This document shows positions 24,793 through 34,564 of a DNA stretch of 44,571 nucleotides, piece after piece (position 1 is the stretch's first letter; each line of letters opens with the position of its first letter). The translations under genes were made by a program, and so were the position numbers. Source of the stretch: Hyphomicrobiales bacterium (lineage in GTDB: Bacteria > Pseudomonadota > Alphaproteobacteria > Rhizobiales > Rhizobiaceae); the NCBI GenBank assembly GCA_900473205.1, contig UCLB01000017.1, positions 1 through 44,571 on the forward strand. The letters are read 5' to 3'. Under the pieces are notes generated by a model. That model had not been told where the DNA came from. It made no database searches and saw only the letters and a program-made list of their open reading frames with translations.

Positions 24793-25857
24793 TTGGCACG
24801 AATTACACTGCGCCAATTGCTCGATCACGCAGCCGAACACGGTTATGGCGTGCCTGCCTTCAACATCAATAATATGGAACAGGCGCTGGCCATTATGGAC
24901 GCAGCGGATGCCACCAATTCGCCCGTCATCATGCAGGCATCGCGCGGCGCACGCGCTTATGCCAACGACATCATGCTCAAGCACATGATGGATGCGGTCG
25001 TCGAAATCTACCCGCATATTCCCGTCTGCGTGCATCTGGACCACGGCAACGAAGCCGCCAGCTGCATGACGGCTATTCAGGCCGGTTTTACATCAGTGAT
25101 GATGGATGGTTCGCTGAAAGCCGACGGCAGGACGCCGGGTGATTGGGACTACAATGTCGGCGTGACCCGCCAGGTTACCGACATGGCCCATTACGGCGGC
25201 ATCTCGGTTGAGGGCGAGCTGGGGGTTCTCGGTTCGCTGGAAAGCGGCATGGGTGAAGCGGAAGACGGCCACGGTGCCGAGGGCGTGCTGTCGCACGACC
25301 AGTTGCTGACAGACCCGGATGAGGCTGTGAAATTCGTGCGCGAAACCAAGGTAGATGCGCTGGCCGTTGCCATGGGCACCAGCCACGGTGCGTATAAATT
25401 CACCCGTAGGCCGGACGGTTCGGTGCTCGCTATGAACGTCATCGAGGAAATCCACAACAAGCTGCCGAACACGCATCTCGTCATGCACGGGTCTTCCACC
25501 GTGCCGCAGGATTTGCAGGACATTATCAATTCCTATGGCGGCGCGATCAAGCCAACCTGGGGCGTGCCGATCGAGGAAATCCAGCGCGGTATCAAGAACG
25601 GCGTGCGCAAGATTAACATCGACACCGACTGCCGCATGGCTATCACCGGGCAGATCCGCAAGGTGCTCGCGGAAGACCCGGCAGAGTTCGATCTGCGCAA
25701 GTACCTGAAGCCTGCGCGTGAAGCCATGACCAAGCTTTGCAAGGAGCGGTTTGAGCTGTTCTGGACGGCTGGGCAGGCGTCGAAGATCACGCCTATCCCG
25801 CTGCGAGAGATGGCGAAGCGTTATGCGTCCGGTTCGCTGGACCCGGTTGTTTCGTGA
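24793..25857 (+). CDS. fba: Class II fructose-1,6-bisphosphate aldolase (long, Calvin-cycle subtype)
   Basis: A 354-residue zinc-dependent aldolase that joins or splits DHAP and glyceraldehyde 3-phosphate. It starts at a TTG (24793) preceded by AAGGGGGAA. The conserved VHLDHGN has catalytic Asp83 and zinc ligand His84; further zinc ligands are His198 (GTSHGAYK) and His232 ([10 protein letters not shown]). NIDTDCRMA is the phosphate and sugar-binding segment. The length is that of the subtype named for Calvin-cycle enzymes, which in rhizobia serves gluconeogenesis and glycolysis. It is a single gene with a strong terminator, downstream of no other glycolytic gene here. Confidence 0.95.
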   Translation: MARITLRQLLDHAAEHGYGVPAFNINNMEQALAIMDAADATNSPVIMQASRGARAYANDIMLKHMMDAVVEIYPHIPVCVHLDHGNEAASCMTAIQAGFTSVMMDGSLKADGRTPGDWDYNVGVTRQVTDMAHYGGISVEGELGVLGSLESGMGEAEDGHGAEGVLSHDQLLTDPDEAVKFVRETKVDALAVAMGTSHGAYKFTRRPDGSVLAMNVIEEIHNKLPNTHLVMHGSSTVPQDLQDIINSYGGAIKPTWGVPIEEIQRGIKNGVRKINIDTDCRMAITGQIRKVLAEDPAEFDLRKYLKPAREAMTKLCKERFELFWTAGQASKITPIPLREMAKRYASGSLDPVVS

Positions 25858-25875
25858 TTGGGTGAAGTTAAAATG

Positions 25876-25912
25876 AAAGCCGGGGCGGTGATGCTGCCCC
25901 GGCTTTTTTTTT
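25876..25912 (+). terminator. Rho-independent terminator of the aldolase gene
   Basis: AAAGCCGGGGC (25876-25886), a 9-base loop, perfect complement GCCCCGGCTTT (25896-25906), merging into nine consecutive T. Confidence 0.95.
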
Positions 25913-25923
25913 GGAGATAACCT

Positions 25924-26048
25924 CTCTGCCGTCATACCGGCCTTGAGCCGGTATCCAGTCGACGCGCGTCTGCGCGTCGAGAAGAGTTCTTTCAGCCCAA
26001 AGACTTGGGCTGACTGGATACCGGCTCAAGGCCGGTATGACGGCAGAG
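25924..26048. repeat. 125-bp palindromic element with 37-bp perfect arms
   Basis: The arms 25924-25960 (CTCTGCCGTCATACC... TATCCAGTC) and 26012-26048 are complementary at all 37 positions. The centre holds two more hairpins: TCGACGCGC-GTCT-GCGCGTCGA (25959-25980) and AGCCCAA-AGAC-TTGGGCT (25994-26011). Folded, it is a long stem topped by two short stems. It is wedged between the terminators of the convergent fba and glp operons. It has the look of the small palindromic mobile repeats common between rhizobial genes; no coding capacity. Confidence 0.9.
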
Positions 26049-26059
26049 GGTGGTGCCAC

Positions 26060-26088
26060 AAAAAAACGGGGGCAGCGAACTGCCCCCG
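26060..26088 (-). terminator. Rho-independent terminator of the glp operon
   Basis: On the minus strand CGGGGGCA (26088-26081), loop GTTCGC, TGCCCCCG (26074-26067), then seven T (26066-26060). It lies 22 bases after the glpV stop. Confidence 0.95.
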
Positions 26089-26109
26089 GTATCTTTCATC
26101 CCCGCAGAA

Positions 26110-27831
26110 TTACTTCTGCCAGCTCTTGACCAACTCATCATAATTGACGGTCATCGGCTTTTCTTTCTCATCCGCGATCTTCAACTGTGGTGCAATGTTG
26201 CCTTTCGCAACGGCGTCCTTGTTCCAGTATGCAAGATCGTGTTCTTCGGCCAGCTTCGGCCCGATTTCGCCCTGAACGCCAGCGCGTTCCAGACGCTGCA
26301 TGACCTTTTCCTGTTCGGCGCAGAGCGAGTCCATCGCACCCTGTGCTGTCTTGGCACCTGAGGACGCATCACCCACGGCCTGCCACCATAGCTGTGCCAG
26401 CTTTGGATAATCAGGAACGTTGGTGCCGGTTGGAGACCACTGAACGCGGGCAGGTGAACGATAGAACTCGATCAGGCCGCCGAGGTCCTTGGCGCGTTTC
26501 GTGAAGCTTTCGTGGTTGATCGAGGATTCGCGGATGAGGGTCAGGCCGACATGGCTCTTCTTCACGTCCACGGTCTTCGAAGTCACGAACTGCGCGTAAA
26601 GCCATGCGGCCTTGGCGCGGTCGTCAGGTGTGGATTTCATCAAAGTCCAGGAACCCACGTCCTGATAGCCGAGCTTCATGCCGTCTTTCCAGTAAACACC
26701 ATGCGGGGAGGGGGCCATGCGCCACTTTGGCGTGCCATCCTCGTTGACCACAGGCAGTCCCTTCTTGACTGCATCAGCTGTAAACGCCGTATACCAGAAA
26801 ATCTGCTGCGCCACTTCGCCCTGCGCCGGAACGGGGCCGGATTCGGAGAAGTTCATGCCCTGCGCTGCTGGAGGCGCGTAGGCCTTCAACCAGTCGAGGT
26901 ATTTCTGGATAGCGTAGACAGAAGCAGGTCCGTTGGTGTCACCGCCACGGGCAACGCAAGAGCCGACTGGCTGGGACTTTTCGTTGACCTTGATGCCCCA
27001 TTCATCGACAGGCAGACCGTTCGGCAGGCCCTTGTCGCCGTTGCCAGCCATGGAAAGCCAGGCATCGGTAAAGCGCCAGCCAAGTGACGGGTCTTTCTTG
27101 CCATAGTCCATATGGCCGTAGACCTTCTTGCCGTTGATTTCACGCCCGGTGAAGAACGCGGCAATGTCTTCATAGGCCGACCAGTTGACGGGAACGCCGA
27201 GGTCATAGCCGTATTTGGCTTTGAAGTCGGCCTTGTTCTTGGCGTCGTTGAACCAGTCATACCGGAACCAATAGAGGTTGGCGAACTGCTGGTCGGGCAA
27301 CTGGTAGAGCTTGCCGTCAGGTGCTGTGGTAAATTTCGTGCCAATGAAATCCTTCAGGTCGAGACCTGGATTGGTGACGTCCTTGCCTTCATTCGCCATC
27401 CAGTCCGTCAGGTTGCGGGCCTGCTGGTAACGCCAATGGGTGCCGATGAGATCGCTATCGTTGATATAGGCGTCATAGATGTTTTCGCCCGACTGCATCT
27501 GCGTTTGCAGCTTTTCCACCACGTCGCCTTCGCCGATCAGGTCGTGCGTCAGCTTGATGCCGGTGATTTCGGTGAAGGCTTTGGCCAGCACCTTGGATTC
27601 GTATTCATGCGTCGTCAGCGTTTCAGAGACGACCTTGATGTCCATGCCGGCAAAAGGCTTTGCCGCGTCGATGAACCACTGCATTTCCTTTTCCTGATCC
27701 GCACGGGTCAGGCTGGAGAGATCGCCGATTTCCTTGTCCAGAAAGGTTTTGGCTTCGTTCATTCCGGCGTTTGCCACGCCGGTTATGGCCAGCAGCGCCG
27801 CTGCCGTCGTTGTTAAAAGATGCACTCGCAT
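26110..27831 (-). CDS. glpV: Glycerol ABC importer, periplasmic binding protein
   Basis: A 573-residue extracytoplasmic solute-binding protein. GGGAGG abuts an ATG at 27837, but the ATG at 27831 is correctly spaced (six bases), so 27831 is chosen; the longer frame upstream is not translated. The signal peptide is residues 1-22 (ending GVANA). The mature part resembles large family 1 binding proteins with DAYINDSDLIGTHW, LPDQQFANLYWFRYDWF and GSCVARGGDTNGP. Context gives the substrate: last gene of an operon with glpR, glpD and two permease/ATPase pairs, the arrangement known as glpVSTPQ in Rhizobium leguminosarum, which imports glycerol. It is unusual for the binding-protein gene to be last. 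Confidence 0.9.
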   Translation of the reverse strand: MRVHLLTTTAAALLAITGVANAGMNEAKTFLDKEIGDLSSLTRADQEKEMQWFIDAAKPFAGMDIKVVSETLTTHEYESKVLAKAFTEITGIKLTHDLIGEGDVVEKLQTQMQSGENIYDAYINDSDLIGTHWRYQQARNLTDWMANEGKDVTNPGLDLKDFIGTKFTTAPDGKLYQLPDQQFANLYWFRYDWFNDAKNKADFKAKYGYDLGVPVNWSAYEDIAAFFTGREINGKKVYGHMDYGKKDPSLGWRFTDAWLSMAGNGDKGLPNGLPVDEWGIKVNEKSQPVGSCVARGGDTNGPASVYAIQKYLDWLKAYAPPAAQGMNFSESGPVPAQGEVAQQIFWYTAFTADAVKKGLPVVNEDGTPKWRMAPSPHGVYWKDGMKLGYQDVGSWTLMKSTPDDRAKAAWLYAQFVTSKTVDVKKSHVGLTLIRESSINHESFTKRAKDLGGLIEFYRSPARVQWSPTGTNVPDYPKLAQLWWQAVGDASSGAKTAQGAMDSLCAEQEKVMQRLERAGVQGEIGPKLAEEHDLAYWNKDAVAKGNIAPQLKIADEKEKPMTVNYDELVKSWQK

Positions 27832-27907
27832 AATCATCCTCCCAGTGTTTACGATTGCTTGCAGATGTATCCGGGCGGTCCTCCCTCCCGGTATTTCAGT
27901 CGGCTGT

Positions 27908-28189
27908 CTAAACGAAGCGGAACACGCCAATCGCATAGACAACCGACAGAGCCAGTGCCCACCAAAGGCCAGGGCCAATAAAGCCGAGCCATGCCAGGTG
28001 GATGAATGCGGAGCCGAGCAGCGACACGAACAGGCGGTCGCCGCGCGTCGTCTCGAAGCGTAAGATTCCGACGCGCGGATTGCCGCCGGGCGAAACATAT
28101 TCCCAAACCGCCATGCCGATCAGCAGCAGCAATATGGTCAGAAAAAACAGCGCCGTCGGCAGCGTCCATGCCATCCAGGAAAAATTCAT
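27908..28189 (-). CDS. DUF2160 small membrane protein of the glycerol operon
   Basis: A 93-residue protein with AAGGAGAAG before the ATG. Three hydrophobic segments are visible: about 5-28, 57-74 and 75-90, with a short polar loop between the first two (VSPGGNPRVGILRFETTRGDRLF). It matches DUF2160, a family found almost only beside glycerol-type ABC transporter genes. It lies between glpQ and glpV. A role as an accessory transporter subunit is likely but unproven. Confidence 0.88.
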   Translation of the reverse strand: MNFSWMAWTLPTALFFLTILLLLIGMAVWEYVSPGGNPRVGILRFETTRGDRLFVSLLGSAFIHLAWLGFIGPGLWWALALSVVYAIGVFRFV

Positions 28190-28204
28190 GATGCTTCTCC
28201 TTCG

Positions 28205-29023
28205 TTAGACGCGGCCGAGGGCAAAGCCCTTGGCGATGTAGTTTCGGACGAAATAGATGACGAGAGCGCCGGGAATGATGGTCAGCACACCGGCGGCAGC
28301 CAGCACGCCCCAATCCATGCCGGAGGCCGAGACGGTGCGGGTCATGGTGGCGGCAATCGGCTTGGCGGCTGTCGTCGTCAGCGTTCTGGCCAGCAGCAGT
28401 TCCACCCATGAGAACATGAAGCAGAAGAAGGCCGCGACACCAATGCCGCTGGCGATGAGTGGCATGAAAATCTTCACGAAGAACCGCGGGAATGAATAGC
28501 CGTCGATATAGGCGGTTTCATCGATTTCCTTGGGAACGCCAGACATGAAGCCTTCGAGAATCCAGACCGCCAGTGGAACGTTGAACAGGCAGTGGGCAAT
28601 CGCCACCGCGATATGCGTGTCGATCAGTCCAAAGGCGGAATAGAGCTGGAAGAAGGGCAGGGCGAAGACGGCAGGCGGTGCCATGCGGTTCGTCAACAGC
28701 CAGAAGAACAGGTGCTTGTCACCCAGAAAGCGGTAGCGCGAGAAAGCATAGGCGGCGGGCAGCGCGGCAGCGACCGAAATCACCGTGTTCATCACCACAT
28801 AGATGATGGAATTGATGTAGCCGTTGTACCAGGCCGGATCGGTGAAGATGATGGTGTAATTGCGCAGCGTCGGGTTTTGCGGCCACAGCGAAAAGGCACC
28901 GAGAATCTCGCCGTTTTCCTTGAAGCTCATATTCACGAGCCAATAGATCGGCAGCAGCAGGAAGACGATATAGATCGTCGGGATGAGGAAGGAGAAGCGG
29001 GTGATGGATTTTGAATTGCTCAT
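28205..29023 (-). CDS. glpQ: Glycerol ABC importer permease
   Basis: A 272-residue inner-membrane permease, MalG-like, with six helices. The longer frame upstream overlaps glpP and is ignored: ATG 29023 follows AAAGGAGAAC and begins MSNSKSITRFSFLIPTIY. The ATPase-contact loop is near KEIDETAYIDGYSFPRFF. It partners GlpP; the gap to glpP is 14 bp and that to the DUF2160 gene 15 bp. Confidence 0.92.
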   Translation of the reverse strand: MSNSKSITRFSFLIPTIYIVFLLLPIYWLVNMSFKENGEILGAFSLWPQNPTLRNYTIIFTDPAWYNGYINSIIYVVMNTVISVAAALPAAYAFSRYRFLGDKHLFFWLLTNRMAPPAVFALPFFQLYSAFGLIDTHIAVAIAHCLFNVPLAVWILEGFMSGVPKEIDETAYIDGYSFPRFFVKIFMPLIASGIGVAAFFCFMFSWVELLLARTLTTTAAKPIAATMTRTVSASGMDWGVLAAAGVLTIIPGALVIYFVRNYIAKGFALGRV

Positions 29024-29037
29024 GATGTTCTCCTTTC

Positions 29038-29904
<867 letters not shown>

Positions 29905-29907
29905 GGC

Positions 29908-30978
29908 TCAGGCTCCCGTGCCAACGCGCCAGCTATCGGCGTAGATGCCAATGGCCTTGGGATCGAAAGTGACATGCGGCTCGGACGGAATGTCACCATC
30001 TTCAGGCACCACCACGGTCAATGGGTGACCGGCAAAGCTGGCACGGACGATCTTTTGACGGCCGATATCCTCGACCTTGCTGATGGTGACAGGCATGCCT
30101 TCGCGCCCGAGCGAAATGAATTCTGGGCGAATGCCGAGTTCCGTTTTCGCACCGGTTTCAACATTTGGCGCTGCGTCGAGCAGGACATGCTGATCGCCTA
30201 TTTTCGCCTGCGCGCCGTTCAGTGACACGGGCATGAAGTTCATCCCCGGAGAGCCGATGAAGTAACCGACGAAGGTGTGGCTTGGCCGCTCGAACAGTTC
30301 GGCAGGCGTGCCGATCTGCACGATCTGGCCGTCATACATGACGACGACCTTGTCGGCGAAGGTCATGGCTTCAGTCTGGTCGTGGGTGACATAAACCATG
30401 GTGAAGCCCGATTGGCGGTGCAGCCGCTTCAATTGCGAGCGCAGCACCCACTTCATATGCGGATCGATCACCGTCAGCGGCTCATCGAAAAGAATGGCGT
30501 TGACGTCGCTGCGCACCAGTCCGCGCCCCAACGAAATCTTCTGTTTCTGGTCCGCCGTCAGGCGATGCGCGCGGCGCTTGGCCCAGGAGGAGAGGTCGAT
30601 CATCTCGAGAATTTCGGTGACACGACGATCCACATCCGTCTCTGAGACGCCGCGATTGCGCAGCGGAAAGGCCAGATTGTCGTAGACGGTCATGGTGTCA
30701 TAGATGACCGGAAACTGGAACACCTGCGCAATGTTGCGCTGTTCCGTCGGCAGGTTCGTCACGTCCTTGCCATCGAACAGAATGCGACCATCGGACGGAT
30801 TGATGAGACCGGAAATGATGTTGAGCAAAGTGGTCTTGCCGCAACCGGATGGGCCGAGCAGCGCATAGGCACCGCCATCGCTCCACTCGTAATTCACTTC
30901 CTTCAGAGCGTAATCATCAGCGGCTTTGGCCTTGGCGTTGTAAGCGTGGCGGATGTGATCGAGACTGATGCGTGCCAT
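29908..30978 (-). CDS. glpT: Glycerol ABC importer ATPase with degenerate signature motif
   Basis: A 356-residue ATPase of the MalK/UgpC group with a C-terminal TOBE-type regulatory domain (about 235-350). Walker A GPSGCGKTT (42-50), Walker B AILFDEP (Asp165, Glu166) and switch His199 (VYVTHDQTEA) are intact. The ABC signature, normally LSGGQ, is LTADQ (140-144), so it lacks the Ser-Gly-Gly that contacts ATP bound on the partner. The partner GlpS has a good LSGGQ but has lost its switch His, so the pair should have one working and one silent ATP site. ATG 30978 follows GGAGAAG; glpS ends 12 bp upstream. Confidence 0.93.
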   Translation of the reverse strand: MARISLDHIRHAYNAKAKAADDYALKEVNYEWSDGGAYALLGPSGCGKTTLLNIISGLINPSDGRILFDGKDVTNLPTEQRNIAQVFQFPVIYDTMTVYDNLAFPLRNRGVSETDVDRRVTEILEMIDLSSWAKRRAHRLTADQKQKISLGRGLVRSDVNAILFDEPLTVIDPHMKWVLRSQLKRLHRQSGFTMVYVTHDQTEAMTFADKVVVMYDGQIVQIGTPAELFERPSHTFVGYFIGSPGMNFMPVSLNGAQAKIGDQHVLLDAAPNVETGAKTELGIRPEFISLGREGMPVTISKVEDIGRQKIVRASFAGHPLTVVVPEDGDIPSEPHVTFDPKAIGIYADSWRVGTGA

Positions 30979-30990
30979 GGTCTCTTCTCC

Positions 30991-32073
30991 TCACGCGGCT
31001 GCTTGTTGCGGGGTTGCAAGCGAACGGCCATTCGCATCGAATGCCATCAGATGGCGGGTATCCAGATAGATATCGATCTGCTTGTCCGGCTCGATATCCA
31101 GAATGCCGCGCGTCAACATGACCCAGCGATTGCCGGAAAAATCGACGTGAATGAAGCTTTCTGAGCCGGCGATTTCGGAGATCAGCGTCTTTGCGGAAAG
31201 TTTGACTGCGCCGCCATGAGTGGGAGTTGGGTAAAGATGGTGCGGGTGGAACGCCACCGTCACAGGCCCATCTGCAATGCCCGAGAGGTGTGCGGGTAAG
31301 TCGAAAACAGGCTGGCCATTATGCAGAAACGAAGGGCCGGAACGGGTGAGTGCAATGATGTTGAGTGGCGGGTCAGCAAAGGTCTTTGCCGAGACGAGAT
31401 CGACAGGGTTTCTGTAAAGATCAATCGTGCTGCCATATTGGGCGATGTGCCCCTGATGCATGGTCGCCGTATTGCCGCCCAGAAGCAGGGCTTCGGATGG
31501 CTCGGTCGTCGCATAGACGAAGATCGCACCGGAGAGAGCGAAAATTTTCGGCAGCTCTTCGCGCAATTCTTCGCGCAGCTTGTAATCGAGGTTGGCGAGT
31601 GGCTCATCCAGCAACACAAGGCTGGCATTCTTGACGATGGCGCGGGCGAGCGCCGTGCGCTGCTGCTGGCCACCGGATAGGTTGAGCGGGGTGCGGTCAA
31701 GGTAAGGTGTCAGCCGCAAGAGATCGGCAGCGCGCCGCACTTCGCGGTCGATGGTCGCCGCATCCTTCTTGGCGATCCGCATTGGGGAGGCGATGTTTTC
31801 GTAGACGGTCAGTGCCGGGTAGTTGATGAACTGCTGGTAGACCATGGCAACGCTGCGGTCCTGCACGCGCTTGCCGGTCACGTCAGCACCATCGAACAGC
31901 AGTTGGCCCTCGGTCGGCTTGTCCAGACCGGCCATCAGCCGCATCAGCGATGTTTTTCCAGACAGCGTCGGCCCCAGCAGCACATTCAATGTGCCCCGCT
32001 TGAGGGTTAGATTGGTTGGGTAGATGTGGTAATCACCACCCACCATCTTTGCAATGTTGCGTAATTCCAGCAT
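30991..32073 (-). CDS. glpS: Glycerol ABC importer ATPase lacking the switch histidine
   Basis: A 360-residue MalK-like ATPase with TOBE-type C-terminus. ATG 32073 (MLELRNIAKMVGG) is chosen over an in-frame TTG at 32100. Walker A GPTLSGKTS (34-42), signature LSGGQ (132-136) and Walker B VLLDEP (Asp156, Glu157) are intact. In place of the switch His of the usual VYVTHD there is Thr190 (VYATTEPSEA). It is the fourth-to-last transporter component to be transcribed first, directly after glpD (69-bp gap). See glpT for the complementary defect. Confidence 0.93.
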   Translation of the reverse strand: MLELRNIAKMVGGDYHIYPTNLTLKRGTLNVLLGPTLSGKTSLMRLMAGLDKPTEGQLLFDGADVTGKRVQDRSVAMVYQQFINYPALTVYENIASPMRIAKKDAATIDREVRRAADLLRLTPYLDRTPLNLSGGQQQRTALARAIVKNASLVLLDEPLANLDYKLREELREELPKIFALSGAIFVYATTEPSEALLLGGNTATMHQGHIAQYGSTIDLYRNPVDLVSAKTFADPPLNIIALTRSGPSFLHNGQPVFDLPAHLSGIADGPVTVAFHPHHLYPTPTHGGAVKLSAKTLISEIAGSESFIHVDFSGNRWVMLTRGILDIEPDKQIDIYLDTRHLMAFDANGRSLATPQQAAA

Positions 32074-32142
32074 GCTTTCCCGAGGCCTCCCAACCTGCAA
32101 GACATCTGCTTCAATATGGTAAGAGACCCTCGCGGGCTCTCG

Positions 32143-33654
32143 TCAGGCGGCCACTGCCGCCTTCATGTAGTCGTCGAGTATAGCCGCTTGCTCAGATGAG
32201 AAATGCAGGCCCTGCTTTGTTCTGCGCCACAAAACGTCATCGCTGGTTCTGGCCCATTCCTGTCGCATCAGCCATTCGACTTCGCGCTCGTAAAGATCGC
32301 CTCCGAAATGCTGCCCGAGCGCCTCCATGCTCGTCGCATCGCCAAGGATCACGTTTGCTTTCGTTCCGTAGAGACGCACCAGTCTGCGCGCCTGACGCTC
32401 GGATAGAAAGCTATATTTTGTGCTGAGCTTTTTAACTTCCGCCTCATAGCCGGTCGCAGCAAAATCACCGCCCGGAAGCGAGCTTTTGCCCGTCCAAGGC
32501 TTGCCCTTGTCGCCAATGGCTTCCGCCACTTTCTCCAGCGCATGTTCCGCCAGACGGCGATAGGTCGTAAGCTTGCCACCGAAAACGTTGAGCAATGGTG
32601 CTTCACCGGAAGCATTTTCCAATTTTAGCACGTAATCGCGGGTGGCTTCCTGTGCGCTGGATGCGCCGTCATCGAACAGCGGACGCACGGCGGAGTATGT
32701 CCAGACGATATCGTCTTTCGTCACCGGCTCTGCAAAATACTCGCTAGCCGCGTTGCAGAGGTAATCGGTCTCTTCGCCGCTGATTTTAACATCGGCGGGG
32801 TCACCCTGATAATCCCGGTCGGTGGTGCCGATCAGTGTGAAATCGGTCTCGTAGGGAATGGCGAAGATGATGCGGTTATCGGGGTTCTGGAAGAAGTAAG
32901 CACGCGGATCGTTGAACTTCTTTTTAACGATGATGTGGCTGCCCTGAACCAGCCGCACATTGTGAACCTGATTTTTGCCCGCCGCATTGGACAGCACCTT
33001 GTCCACCCATGGGCCGGAGGCGTTGACCAGCATGCGTGCCTGAACGGTTTTCACAGTTCCGGTCGCGTTGTCCTTGACGTCTACATTCCAGAGGCCGTTT
33101 TCGTGACGAACAGAAACCACCTTCGCGCGGCTCATAATGTCGGCACCACGGTCGGCAGCATCGCGGGCATTCAGCACCACCAGACGCGCATCGTCCACCC
33201 AACCGTCCGAATATTCGAAAGCCTTGGTAAAAAGCGGCTTCAGCGGCTTGCCAGCCGGATCGCGACGCATGTCGAGAGATTTCGTAGCCGGTAGCAGCTT
33301 GCGACCGCCCAGATGGTCATAGAGGAAAAGTCCAAGACGGATCAGCCATGCCGGGCGAATGCCACCTTTGTGGAAGGGCAGAACGAAACGCATCGGCCAG
33401 ATGATGTGCGGGGCCATGGCCCACAGCACTTCGCGCTCCATAAGAGCTTCGCGAACCAGCCGGAACTCGTAATGTTCGAGATAGCGAAGGCCGCCGTGGA
33501 TGAGCTTGGTCGCGCCTGAAGAGGTGCCGGATGCGAAATCATTCATCTCGGCCAGCGTCACGGAATAACCGCGACCGGCAGCATCACGTGCGATTCCGCA
33601 CCCGTTGATGCCGCCACCGATCACGAAAATATCGCGGACCGCCTGCTCGCTCAC
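32143..33654 (-). CDS. glpD: Aerobic glycerol-3-phosphate dehydrogenase
   Basis: A 503-residue FAD enzyme, peripheral to the inner membrane, that oxidises glycerol 3-phosphate to DHAP and passes electrons to quinone. The N-terminal dinucleotide motif is DIFVIGGGINGCGIARDAAG (G13-x-G15-x-x-G18). SSGATKLIHGGLRYLEHYEF is the family signature, followed by substrate-domain motifs LIGTTDRDYQGDP and GGKLTTYRRLAEHAL. The C-terminal helical cap begins about 390. It lies 102 bp downstream of glpR and before the transporter genes, so uptake and oxidation are co-expressed. No glycerol kinase gene is in the window. Confidence 0.96.
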   Translation of the reverse strand: MSEQAVRDIFVIGGGINGCGIARDAAGRGYSVTLAEMNDFASGTSSGATKLIHGGLRYLEHYEFRLVREALMEREVLWAMAPHIIWPMRFVLPFHKGGIRPAWLIRLGLFLYDHLGGRKLLPATKSLDMRRDPAGKPLKPLFTKAFEYSDGWVDDARLVVLNARDAADRGADIMSRAKVVSVRHENGLWNVDVKDNATGTVKTVQARMLVNASGPWVDKVLSNAAGKNQVHNVRLVQGSHIIVKKKFNDPRAYFFQNPDNRIIFAIPYETDFTLIGTTDRDYQGDPADVKISGEETDYLCNAASEYFAEPVTKDDIVWTYSAVRPLFDDGASSAQEATRDYVLKLENASGEAPLLNVFGGKLTTYRRLAEHALEKVAEAIGDKGKPWTGKSSLPGGDFAATGYEAEVKKLSTKYSFLSERQARRLVRLYGTKANVILGDATSMEALGQHFGGDLYEREVEWLMRQEWARTSDDVLWRRTKQGLHFSSEQAAILDDYMKAAVAA

Positions 33655-33739
33655 TTGGTCTCTCCCTGACGCGGCATTGTGCCGCTTATTCTTGGAATTC
33701 GAAATTGAGGGGAGTTAAAATGAAAACAAAGTGAATGTC

Positions 33740-33758
33740 AAACGAATGTTAATCGTTT
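33740..33758. promoter_or_regulatory. Inverted repeat between glpR and glpD
   Basis: AAACGA (33740-33745), 7 bases, TCGTTT (33753-33758), overlapping the end of glpR. The TCGTTT half-sites recall DeoR/GlpR-type operators, so this may be a GlpR site controlling glpD and the transporter separately from glpR. The 102-bp gap is long enough for a promoter. Confidence 0.4.
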
Positions 33759-34536
33759 AATTTTCCGGCTTCTCACCTTCAGTTTCGATGAGTTCAACGC
33801 CGTTTTCGCGGCAGATAGCGCTGACCGAAGGAAGCGGACAGTGGTCGGTGATGAAGGTGTGAACCTGAGAAAGATGGCCGATTCTCACCGGTGCTGTGCG
33901 CTCGAACTTGCTGGAGTCGGAAACAAGAATGACGTGCCGGGCGTTGGCCATGATGGCCTGCGCGACTTTCACTTCGCGGAAATCATAGTCCAGCAGCGCG
34001 CCGTCCCTGTCGATGGCCGACACGCCGATCACCGCATAGTCCACCTTGAACTGGCGGATGAAATCGACCGCCGCTTCCCCCACTATGCCGCCATCTGAAC
34101 CACGCACCACACCGCCAGCGATGACGACCTCAATGTCGGGAAATATCCGTAACCTGTTGGCAACATTGATATTGTTGGTAATGACCATCAACTCGTGGTG
34201 GTTCAGCAAGGCTTCACCAACGGCTTCCGTGGTCGTGCCGATATTGATGAAAAGCGAAGATTTATTGGGAATGAGCGCAGCCGCAGCACGGCCAATCGCC
34301 TGTTTTTCCGTCGCTGCGATGGATCGTCGTGCTTCGTAACGGACGTTCTCCGTGCTGCTGGGAAAGATGGCGCCGCCATGGATTCGCGTCAGCGCGCGCG
34401 CTTCGCACAGTTCGTTCAGGTCTTTGCGAATCGTCTGCGATGTAACCGAAAACTGCGTCGCCAAATCCTCGACAATGACCTTGCCTTCGGACTTTGCGAG
34501 TTCGATAATTTCCAGCTGGCGCGGTGTGAAGAACAT
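33757..34536 (-). CDS. glpR: DeoR-family repressor of glycerol genes
   Basis: A 259-residue regulator. Residues about 5-58 are the DeoR helix-turn-helix (RQLEIIELAKSEGKVIVEDL, then FSVTSQTIRKDLNEL). Residues about 75-235 are the sugar-phosphate sensor domain with FINIGTTTEAVGEAL, ITNNINVAN, GGVVRGSDGGIVG and DSSKFER. By family and place it should respond to glycerol 3-phosphate and repress the downstream glpD-glpSTPQ-V genes. It is divergent from the oligopeptide transporter with 209 bp between; that gap holds a candidate operator. Confidence 0.92.
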   Translation of the reverse strand: MFFTPRQLEIIELAKSEGKVIVEDLATQFSVTSQTIRKDLNELCEARALTRIHGGAIFPSSTENVRYEARRSIAATEKQAIGRAAAALIPNKSSLFINIGTTTEAVGEALLNHHELMVITNNINVANRLRIFPDIEVVIAGGVVRGSDGGIVGEAAVDFIRQFKVDYAVIGVSAIDRDGALLDYDFREVKVAQAIMANARHVILVSDSSKFERTAPVRIGHLSQVHTFITDHCPLPSVSAICRENGVELIETEGEKPEN

Positions 34537-34564
34537 TGTGTGTTGACCTGTCGATATGTGCAGG

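Noticed and set aside
27832..28098. N-terminal extension of the glpV frame, overlapping the DUF2160 gene
   Set aside because: The signal peptide begins at 27831 with a well-spaced GGGAGG; the extension overlaps another gene.
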